From Azospirillum sp. 412522 (GTDB taxonomy: Bacteria > Pseudomonadota > Alphaproteobacteria > Azospirillales > Azospirillaceae), in assembly GCF_019805165.1 (NCBI RefSeq), contig NZ_RWIJ01000018.1, positions 1 through 64,000 of the forward strand: a stretch of DNA of 64,000 nucleotides. The letters run 5' to 3'. A model generated the notes under the pieces. It saw nothing but the letters and a program-made list of their open reading frames with translations, was not told the DNA's origin and searched no databases. A program made the translations under genes and the position numbers. Each line of letters starts with the position of its first letter. Within the stretch, counting starts at the first letter, position 1. Shown here in pieces: positions 8,809 to 15,466 of this stretch.

Positions 8809-9195
8809 TCAAATCTGGGAGGCGATGGCCGCCTTGTCGATGATCGACCAGACGGTTTCGATGCGGTCGTCGCGAAACTCGTAAAAGACGTTCTCGGCGA
8901 AGCGGACCCTCCTGCCGTTGACCGGGATGCCGAACAGGAGACCTGTCGGCGTGCAGTCGAACTGCAGGCGGCTCGCGACGCAAGGCGGCTCGCAGACCAG
9001 CAGGTCGATGACGAAGCGGAGGTCGGGGATCGCGCGGAAATCCGCCTCGAGCATCTCGCGGTAGCCGGACAGCCCGACCCTCTCTCCGTTGTAGCGGACG
9101 TCCTCGTGGACGAACCTTCCCAGGCTCTGCCAATCCTGATGGTTCAGGCAGGAGATGTAGCCGCGATAGAGGACGGAAAGGGTGGCTTCAGGCAT
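8809..9195 (-). CDS. SnoaL-like / ester cyclase family protein
   Basis: The 128-residue cone-fold (NTF2-like) protein has the features of SnoaL-like cyclases: a LNHQDWQSLGRFVHEDV start, GLSGYREML, AIPDLRFVID and a GR.VRFAENVFYEFRDDRI strand. SnoaL enzymes are polyketide cyclases, but most small relatives have unknown ligands. It sits between two Fe/2OG oxygenases transcribed the same way, so a shared small-molecule pathway is possible but unproven. Confidence 0.75.
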   Translation of the reverse strand: MPEATLSVLYRGYISCLNHQDWQSLGRFVHEDVRYNGERVGLSGYREMLEADFRAIPDLRFVIDLLVCEPPCVASRLQFDCTPTGLLFGIPVNGRRVRFAENVFYEFRDDRIETVWSIIDKAAIASQI

Positions 9196-9296
9196 CGGAC
9201 AGCTCCCGGTTTCGCGTGAATGCTCGCTGCGGAGGGGGCGTGGCGGGGCGGCATTCGCAAGCCAAGGCGGACGCCGGCCCGCGCCGTATATAGGGT

Positions 9297-9668
9297 TCAT
9301 CGGGACCCGCCGGCAGAACTCCGCGCTTTCCGCAGCCAGCCGAAGGACAGGACCAGCCGCTCGCCATGCCCCTCGGTCACGCCATGGGGATGGATGTCGG
9401 GGCGGAAGTATTTGATGCGGGGCGTATCGACGATCGCCTTGTCGCACAGGAACAGGCCGCCCGCCGCCGGCTGCCGCAGGATGATGTTGACGCGGTGGTG
9501 TTCGAAGCCGTCCGGCGCCGGATCCACATGCTCGTCCAGGCCGCTGGTCGCCGGGTAGCGCAGCAGGTAGCAATCGAAGCGCAGCCGTGCCGAGCGCGCC
9601 AGCAGCATCTTGAAATAATCCTTGCCGCCATTCTCCTGGCGGCCGCGGTCCCAACGCAACCAAGCCAT
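9297..9668 (-). CDS. Small Fe(II)/2-oxoglutarate oxygenase-like protein
   Basis: The 123-residue product has a jelly-roll oxygenase signature: GLDEHVDPAP (a His-x-Asp pair), a middle strand HHRVNIILRQ and DIHPHGVTEGHGERLVLSFG (distal His plus an Arg suited to binding 2-oxoglutarate). The C-terminus, LSFGWLRK, is typical of small bacterial 2OG-Fe proteins. The start at MAWLRW is preceded by GGGAG. The substrate is unknown. It is about 100 bp upstream of the SnoaL-like gene on the same strand. Confidence 0.7.
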   Translation of the reverse strand: MAWLRWDRGRQENGGKDYFKMLLARSARLRFDCYLLRYPATSGLDEHVDPAPDGFEHHRVNIILRQPAAGGLFLCDKAIVDTPRIKYFRPDIHPHGVTEGHGERLVLSFGWLRKARSSAGGSR

Positions 9669-9842
9669 CGACAGGCTCCCGATCCTAAAGAAGATGCCGG
9701 CCCGGGAGACGCGGCGATGGACCCCCGGCCTCGCCTCCACGTCCGTGGCGGTCAGGACCCTGCGGTCCGGTCCCGCTCCGAACAACAATAATCCCTTTAC
9801 CGGAAATTAGGTTTCCGGATCGGTTCAAGGTTCGGAGGAGGC

Positions 9843-10787
9843 TCACAGCTCCCCCAGCCGGTCGTGCAGGTCCTCGATGGCGCGGATGCGGGCGCGGCCG
9901 GCCTCGCCGGTCAGGGGGATCAGCTCGGCGGCGAGCGCGTGGATCACCGCCAGGGCCGCGACATGGGTGTCCAGCGCGGCGAGGCTGCGCGTCTCGCAGC
10001 GGAAGGTCAGCGGCGGCGGCGGGGCTTCCAGGACCGAATGGCTGTCGGCGATCAGGATGGTCGGGATGGCGCGCTCCCCCGCCGTGCGCAGCAGGCGGAT
10101 GATGGCGGGCGGACGGCGGCGGATGCCGACGAGGACCAGCAGGTCGCCGGGGCCGAGGTCGGCCAGCGTTTCCGCCATCGTCTCGCCGGAGGCCGCCAGC
10201 TGGTGGACCTCGTTGCGGACCTGGATGAACTGCCAGCGGGCATAGCCGGCCAGGAAGGCGCTGTTGCGCGCGCCGCAGACCCAGATCCGCCGGGCGTCGG
10301 CGAGCGCCCGGGCCGCCTGCGCCAGCAGCGCCGGGTCGGTCTGGCGCGCGGTGGCGGCAAGCGCCTCGGCACTGCGCTGGAAATGGGCTTCCAGCGGGGA
10401 GAGGCCGGTGTTGGGCGGCGCCGACGCTGCGGTCGACGCTGCGGTTGACGCTGCCGGGGGGCCGCCGGGAGGCAGCAGGAACAGCGGCGACCCCCAGTCG
10501 CCGCCGCGCCGGGCGGCGAGACGAGCCTCCTCGAAACCGGCATAGCCGAGGCGGCGGACCAGCCGCGACACCGTCATCTTCGACACGCCTGCCCGGCCCG
10601 CCAGCTCGGTCGCCGAATAGCCCGACAGCTCGCCTGGACAGGCGAGGATGACATCGGCCAGCCGCCGCTCCAGGGGAGTGAGGGCGCCGTAGCGGTCGCG
10701 GATGCGCGCGGTCAGGGAGGGATCCGTGACAGGGGCGCCGGCATCGCCGCCGTCGGTCACGGGGACGGGCTGACTTGCCTGTTTCAT
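9843..10787 (-). CDS. MurR/RpiR family transcriptional regulator
   Basis: The 314-residue product has an N-terminal HTH_6 domain (LTPLERRLADVILACPGELSGYSATELA...VSKMTVSRLVRRLGYAGF) and a C-terminal SIS sugar-isomerase fold (RRIWVCGARNSAFLAGY...PGDLLVLVGIRRR). SIS domains usually bind phosphosugars, but RpiR members next to amino acid importers are known. It is divergent from the ABC importer at 10997, its likely target. An Ala-Ser-Thr tract encoded by 12-bp tandem repeats (about 10427-10460) forms the interdomain linker. The start at 10787 was chosen over an in-frame ATG at 10805. Confidence 0.87.
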   Translation of the reverse strand: MKQASQPVPVTDGGDAGAPVTDPSLTARIRDRYGALTPLERRLADVILACPGELSGYSATELAGRAGVSKMTVSRLVRRLGYAGFEEARLAARRGGDWGSPLFLLPPGGPPAASTAASTAASAPPNTGLSPLEAHFQRSAEALAATARQTDPALLAQAARALADARRIWVCGARNSAFLAGYARWQFIQVRNEVHQLAASGETMAETLADLGPGDLLVLVGIRRRPPAIIRLLRTAGERAIPTILIADSHSVLEAPPPPLTFRCETRSLAALDTHVAALAVIHALAAELIPLTGEAGRARIRAIEDLHDRLGEL

Positions 10788-10852
10788 AGGCTGATCGCCT
10801 TGCATCTTCGATATTTGCACAAAAAATGGACTGAATGGCGGCGTTCAAGCTG

Positions 10853-10868
10853 CGTTACAGCCGTAACG
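10853..10868. promoter_or_regulatory. Candidate operator dyad in the RpiR/ABC divergent promoter
   Basis: CGTTAC and GTAACG face each other with a 4-bp spacer, and another CGTAAC half site lies at about 10891. The dyad sits between the RpiR-type gene and the solute-binding protein gene, so it could be the operator controlling both. Confidence 0.4.
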
Positions 10869-10996
10869 GAATTTGCTTTTTTCGGGATAAACGTAACATT
10901 TCAGCCCTTTGGCGGGAACCGGAATTCATAGGACGGAAGTGGCACGCCGTTTGAAAAGGGAGTGTCCATCGTCTTTCGGTTTGGAGATCAGGTGCC

Positions 10997-11800
10997 ATGC
11001 GGTTCGCGAAGATTCTGGGTGCTCTCGGCCTTGCCACGGCGGTTCTGGCCGGTGGTCTCGTTTCCACCGCTCCGACATATGCAAAAGCCGACGCGCTTGA
11101 GCGCATCGCCAAGGAAAAGGTGCTGCGCGTCGCCGTTCCGCAGGACTTCCCGCCCTTCGGCTCGGTCGGCACCGACCTGAAGCCGCTCGGCTACGACATC
11201 GACACCGCCACCCTGATCGCCAAGGAGATGGGCGCCAAGGTCGAGCTGGTGCCGGTGACCAGCACCAACCGCATCCCCTACCTGACCACCGGCAAGGTCG
11301 ATCTGGTGATCTCCAGCCTGGGCAAGAACGCCGAGCGCGAGAAGGTCATCGACTTCTCCACCGCCTACGCCCCCTTCTTCAACGGCGTCTTCGGCCCCGA
11401 CGACATCAAGGCCGAGAAGGCGGAAGATCTGGAAGGCAAGACCGTCGGCGTCACCCGCGGCTCGGTCGAGGACATCGAGCTGTCGAAGATCGTGTCGGAC
11501 AAGGTCACCGTCCGCCGCTACGAGGACAACAACGGCACCATCTCCGCCTTCCTGTCGGGGCAGGTGCAGCTGGTCGCCACCGGCAACGTGGTGGCCGCCG
11601 CCATCTTCGAGCGCAACCCGCCGCGCCAGCCGATCATGAAGTTCCTGATCAAGAACTCCCCCTGCTTCGTCGGGCTGAACAAGAACGAGGGGCCGCTGCT
11701 GGAGAAGGTCAACGCCATCATCGCCAAGGCGAAGGACGACGGCTCGCTGAACGACATCGCCAAGAAGTGGCTGCACGCGCCGCTGCCGAAGGATCTGTGA
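10997..11800 (+). CDS. Polar amino acid ABC transporter, periplasmic substrate-binding protein
   Basis: The 267-residue product has a Sec signal peptide (MRFAKILGALGLATAVLAGG, Ala-rich cleavage near AKA at about 30-32) and an SBP_bac_3 fold. Typical segments are LRVAVPQDFPPFGSVG, PLGYDIDTATLIAKEMG, VDLVISSLGKNAEREKVIDF and GKTVGVTRGSVEDIELSK. It captures a polar amino acid for the two permeases and ATPase downstream. A 230-bp gap rich in palindromic repeats separates it from the first permease, which would suit higher expression of the binding protein. Confidence 0.92.
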   Translation: MRFAKILGALGLATAVLAGGLVSTAPTYAKADALERIAKEKVLRVAVPQDFPPFGSVGTDLKPLGYDIDTATLIAKEMGAKVELVPVTSTNRIPYLTTGKVDLVISSLGKNAEREKVIDFSTAYAPFFNGVFGPDDIKAEKAEDLEGKTVGVTRGSVEDIELSKIVSDKVTVRRYEDNNGTISAFLSGQVQLVATGNVVAAAIFERNPPRQPIMKFLIKNSPCFVGLNKNEGPLLEKVNAIIAKAKDDGSLNDIAKKWLHAPLPKDL

Positions 11801-11823
11801 CCGGCTTTTGCCCCTCCCATGGA

Positions 11824-12000
11824 TCTCCCTCTCCCCCCGCTCTCGCGCAAACGAAGTTTGCGCTGACGCGACAGGCGGACCTTTGGTCCGCCGAAAGCGG
11901 GGAGAGGGTCGGGGTGAGGGGGAGGCATTGCGTGCCTTGCCCAAAAACCCTCGCCCGGCGCCCCCCTCACCCTAACCCTCTCCCCGGGGGGGAGAGGGGA
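11824..12000. repeat. Composite palindromic repeat, copy R3
   Basis: Two GGGAGAGGG-type palindromes flank nested hairpins, GCGCAAACGAAGTTTGCGC and GGCGGACCTTTGGTCCGCC. The R5 and R6 composites have the same plan. This copy fills most of the gap between the binding protein and permease genes of an operon. There it could act as a processing or partial termination signal. Confidence 0.7.
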
Positions 12001-12029
12001 TCCCCCGGCTCCCACCGACGGACCTTCGG

Positions 12030-12704
12030 ATGGCCTACAGTTTCGATTTCTCGTCCCTGCTGGACTACACGCCCGTGCTGGTGGACGGGGTGGCGACCAC
12101 CGTCGGGCTGACCGCGGTCAGCACGGTGCTGGGGGTGGCGCTCGGCGTCGGCGGGGCGGCGGCGCGGACCTCGACGGTGAAGCCGCTGGCGGTCGTCGTC
12201 GGCGCCTATGTCGAGCTGATCCGCAACACGCCCTTCCTGGTGCAGCTGTTCTTCATCTTCTTCGGGCTGCCGTCGCTCGGCATCCGGCTGGCGGAATGGC
12301 AGGCGGCGGTGCTGGCGATGGTCGTCAATCTCGGCGCCTATTCGACCGAGATCATCCGCGCCGGCATCGAGGCGACGCCGAAGGGCCAGATCGAGGCCGG
12401 GGCCAGCCTGGGCATGACCGGGCCGCAGATCTTCCGCTATGTCGTGCTGGGGCCGGCGATGGCGAAGATCTGGCCGGCGCTGACCAGCCAGATCGTCATC
12501 GTCATGCTGGGGTCGTCGGTCTGCTCGCAGATCGCGGCGGAGGAGCTGAGCTTCGCCGCCAACTTCATCCAGTCCCGCAATTTCCGGCCCTTCGAGGTCT
12601 ATTTCCTGGCGACCGCGCTGTATCTGGCGCTGGCGGTGGCCTTGCGCTGGATCTTCAGCCTGATGGGGCAGCGGATGTTCGCCAAGGGGGTGTCGCGTGC
12701 TTAA
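12030..12704 (+). CDS. Amino acid ABC transporter permease (first)
   Basis: The 224-residue HisM/GlnP-type inner-membrane permease has several hydrophobic helices, the ELIRNTPFLVQLFFIFFGLP segment and the EAA loop IEAGASLGMTGPQIFRYVVL that docks the ATPase. Its end overlaps the GTG start of the next permease by 8 bp, implying translational coupling. It forms a heterodimer with that protein. Confidence 0.93.
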   Translation: MAYSFDFSSLLDYTPVLVDGVATTVGLTAVSTVLGVALGVGGAAARTSTVKPLAVVVGAYVELIRNTPFLVQLFFIFFGLPSLGIRLAEWQAAVLAMVVNLGAYSTEIIRAGIEATPKGQIEAGASLGMTGPQIFRYVVLGPAMAKIWPALTSQIVIVMLGSSVCSQIAAEELSFAANFIQSRNFRPFEVYFLATALYLALAVALRWIFSLMGQRMFAKGVSRA

Positions 12705-13347
12705 CTTCACCCTGTGGGACATCCTGTCCAACCTGCTGCTGGCGGCGCGCTGGACGGTGCTGCTGTCGCTGATCGCCTTCGTCTCCGGCGGGATCGCCGG
12801 GCTCCTGCTGCTGGTCGCCCGCGTGTCGCCGGTGCCGCCGCTGCGCCTCGCGGCAAAGCTGTTCATCGAGGTGTTCCAGGGCACGCCGCTGCTGATGCAG
12901 CTGTTCATCGTCTTCTTCGCCTTGCCGCTGATCGGCATCGAGACCTCGGCCTGGACCTCGGCCGCCGTCGGGCTGACGCTGTTCACCGCCGCCTATCTCG
13001 CCGAGATCTGGCGCGGCTGCGTCGAGGCGGTGCCGAAGGGCCAGTGGGAGGCCTCGGCCAGCCTTGCCATGACGTTCCCAGAGCAGATGCGCCACGTCAT
13101 CCTGCCGCAGGCGCTGCGCATCGCCGTGCCGCCGACCGTCGGATTCTCGGTGCAGGTGGTGAAGGGCACGGCGGTGACCTCCATCATCGGCTTCGTCGAG
13201 GTGACGAAGGCCGGAACCATGATCACCAACGCCACCTTCCAGCCCTTCCTGGTCTACGGGCTGGTCGGGCTGATCTATTTCGCCCTGTGCTACCCGCTGT
13301 CGCTGTCGGCCAAGGCGCTGGAAAGGAAGCTCAATGTCGCCCGTTAA
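12697..13347 (+). CDS. Amino acid ABC transporter permease (second)
   Basis: The 216-residue partner permease has the same fold, with FIEVFQGTPLLMQLFIVFFA and the EAA loop QWEASASLAMTFPEQMRHVIL. The start is GTG (MLNFTLWDIL) inside the end of the first permease gene. Its own end overlaps the ATPase gene by 14 bp. Confidence 0.93.
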   Translation: MLNFTLWDILSNLLLAARWTVLLSLIAFVSGGIAGLLLLVARVSPVPPLRLAAKLFIEVFQGTPLLMQLFIVFFALPLIGIETSAWTSAAVGLTLFTAAYLAEIWRGCVEAVPKGQWEASASLAMTFPEQMRHVILPQALRIAVPPTVGFSVQVVKGTAVTSIIGFVEVTKAGTMITNATFQPFLVYGLVGLIYFALCYPLSLSAKALERKLNVAR

Positions 13348-14083
13348 GACACCTCTGGTGAAGCTCTCCGCCATCCGCAAGTCCTTCGGCCCGGTGGAGG
13401 TGCTGAAGGGCGTCGACATGGCGGTGGAGGAGGGACAGGTCGTCGCCATGATCGGCCGCAGCGGCTCGGGCAAGAGCACGCTGCTGCGCAGCATCAACGG
13501 GCTGGAGCGCATCGACGGCGGCGTGATCGAGGTGGACGGCGAATGCGTCGATCCCGGCCAGATCGACCTGCGGGCGCTGCGCCAGAAGGTCGGCATGGTG
13601 TTCCAGCAGTTCAACCTGTTCCCCCACCTGACCGCCGGCGAGAACGTCATGCTGGCGCTGAAGGTGGTGAAGAAGCAGGACAAGGCCGCCACCCGCGCCG
13701 CCGCCGAATCGGCGCTGGCCAAGGTCGGGCTGGGCCACAAGTTCGACGCCTACCCGTCGCAGCTGTCGGGCGGGCAGCAGCAGCGCGTCGCCATCGCCCG
13801 GTCGCTGGCGATGGCGCCCAAGGTCCTGCTGTGCGACGAGATCACCTCCGCCCTCGACCCCGAGCTGGTCGCCGAGGTGCTGGGGGTGGTGCGCAAGCTG
13901 GCGGAAGAGGGCATGACGCTGATCCTGGTGACGCACGAGATGCGCTTCGCCCGCGAGGTCTGCGACCGGCTGGTCTTCATGCATGGCGGCCGCATCGCCG
14001 AACAGGGACCGCCGGCCGAGCTGTTCGACCGGCCGTCCACGCCGGAGCTGGCGCAGTTCATCGGCATGGTCGAGGCGCGCTGA
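13334..14083 (+). CDS. Amino acid ABC transporter ATP-binding protein
   Basis: The 249-residue GlnQ/HisP-type ATPase is complete: Walker A GRSGSGKST, Q-loop VFQQFNLFPH, signature LSGGQQQR, Walker B VLLCDEITSALD and the switch His in LVTHEM. It powers the two permeases encoded just upstream. It overlaps the preceding gene, so the three cytoplasmic and membrane parts are translationally coupled. Confidence 0.95.
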   Translation: MSPVKTPLVKLSAIRKSFGPVEVLKGVDMAVEEGQVVAMIGRSGSGKSTLLRSINGLERIDGGVIEVDGECVDPGQIDLRALRQKVGMVFQQFNLFPHLTAGENVMLALKVVKKQDKAATRAAAESALAKVGLGHKFDAYPSQLSGGQQQRVAIARSLAMAPKVLLCDEITSALDPELVAEVLGVVRKLAEEGMTLILVTHEMRFAREVCDRLVFMHGGRIAEQGPPAELFDRPSTPELAQFIGMVEAR

Positions 14084-14201
14084 CCGGCGCGCCCTCGCGG
14101 GGCCGGGCGGACGGACGCCGCCGGGGATCCGAAAGACAGGAACTGACTGTTCAGTGCGGGCCGGTTTTCGGGGAAACTCCATCCCGATAAGGAGGCCCCC
14201 A

Positions 14202-14825
14202 ATGTATATCCCAGCCGCGTTCCGCGAGACCGACCTGCCCTTCATCCATGAGACGATGCGAGCCGCCGGCCTGGCCAATCTGGTCACGGCCGGGGCCGGC
14301 GGGTTGCTGTGCACCCCCCTGCCCCTGTTCCTCGCCGCCGACGAGGGCGGGATGGGCACGCTCTACGGCCATGTGGCGAAGGCGAATCCGCAGTGGAAGG
14401 AGACGCCGGCGGCGGAGGCCCTGGCGATCTTCATGGGGCCGGACGCCTACGTCACCCCATCCTGGTACGAGGGCAAGAGCCGGGACGGCAAGGCCGTTCC
14501 GACCTGGAACTATGTGGCGGTCCATGCCTACGGCCCGATCGAGTTCTTCGAGGATGCCGACCGGCTGCTCGACGTCGTCACGCGGCTGACCAACCTTCAC
14601 GAGGGGACGCGCCCCCAGCCCTGGGCCGTCGGCGACGCTCCGCCCGACTTCGTCCGCGCGCAGCTGCGCGGCATCGTCGGCTTGCGGCTGCCCATCGCCC
14701 GGATCGACGCCAAGCGGAAGATGAGCCAGAACCGCAGCGCGGCGGACAGGGCGCAGGTGAAGGAAGGATTGTCCGGCAGCGACCGTGTCCAGGACCGTCA
14801 GGCCGCCGCACTCATCCCGGAATAG
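14202..14825 (+). CDS. FMN-binding PaiB-type protein
   Basis: The 207-residue product begins MYIPAAFRETD and matches the PaiB / FMN-binding negative transcriptional regulator family across its length: GGLLCTPLPLFL, GTLYGHVAKANPQWK, TWNYVAVHAYGP and LPIARIDAKRKMSQNRSAAD. The family has a split-barrel FMN-binding fold, and its regulatory role is established only for a few members. A strong AAGGAGG at about 14189 supports the start. It follows the ABC operon by 118 bp and may be cotranscribed. Confidence 0.88.
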   Translation: MYIPAAFRETDLPFIHETMRAAGLANLVTAGAGGLLCTPLPLFLAADEGGMGTLYGHVAKANPQWKETPAAEALAIFMGPDAYVTPSWYEGKSRDGKAVPTWNYVAVHAYGPIEFFEDADRLLDVVTRLTNLHEGTRPQPWAVGDAPPDFVRAQLRGIVGLRLPIARIDAKRKMSQNRSAADRAQVKEGLSGSDRVQDRQAAALIPE

Positions 14826-14840
14826 GGGTGCGGATCGCAG

Positions 14841-14874
14841 CATCCGGGCATCGCCGGTCGGCGGCACCCGGATG
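14841..14874 (+). terminator. Hairpin after the PaiB-type gene
   Basis: CATCCGGG (14841-14848) pairs with CCCGGATG (14867-14874), enclosing a loop that can itself pair. It lies 15 bp after the stop. No T-run follows. Confidence 0.45.
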
Positions 14875-15466
14875 GTGTGACGGGGGGATGGTGCGGCGGG
14901 CTTGGCGGCAAATGACGGCCGACGCTCGGCCTACACGGTCGATATAGGACTATAATCAGTAAACAAATCCCTTAACGCAGCCGCCGGACGGCGGAAAGCT
15001 ATCACGGCTATTAACTTTTTTGCGGCCGAAAAAGGCCGTTCGCGATTTTGTCTTACCTCCACAGCCTTAATCCCGTGCGCCAGGATGCTATCAATCCAGT
15101 CTCCGATGGTGTCAGTATTTCAGGCACATATCCGGCATTTCCAGCGGTTGTTTTTGAAATAATGATGCGTGAGTGGTGATTTGCTTCGGTGTGTCCGCGT
15201 CTATGTCTTTCGAGATCATCTTCGTAAATCCAGAGAATGCGAAGCAGATATTGTACAAGGAAAGAGAAGACTGTTTATATGTCCGGGAAACCTGTGACCA
15301 TGATGGGATATAGTTCGCAGAGCCGATGCCAGCCGCTGAGCCGGCTTGTGATAGGCTGGGCCAAATTTGCCACAAGGTTCGAGAAAACTTAACCGGATTT
15401 GGAAAGGTTTCGTTAACCATTGGAACCCCAGCATGGCTTCAACGAAACGGACATAGGATCGAAGTC
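14875..15466. other. Intergenic AT-richer region upstream of the GH5 gene
   Basis: About 590 bp hold no supported gene. The region is clearly less GC-rich than its flanks and has a small CGGCC-GAAAAA-GGCCG hairpin at 15023-15038. A 102-residue minus-strand ORF (15112-15420) shows no family features. This is presumably the long control region of the exoenzyme downstream. Confidence 0.5.
15364..15381 (+). promoter_or_regulatory. Motif shared with the beta-helix upstream region
   Basis: AATTTGCCACAAGGTTCG lies 85 bp upstream of the GH5 start. It matches about 13 of 17 positions of the motif upstream of the other twin-CBM gene at 2539-2555. A common regulator is a guess. Confidence 0.25.

Noticed and set aside
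11824..12000. Riboswitch or attenuator in the amino acid ABC operon
   Set aside because: The hairpins are those of the dispersed repeat family seen elsewhere in the window, not a known riboswitch fold.
15112..15420. A 102-residue minus-strand ORF upstream of the GH5 gene
   Set aside because: No family features, no clear ribosome site, and it lies in the AT-richer presumed control region.
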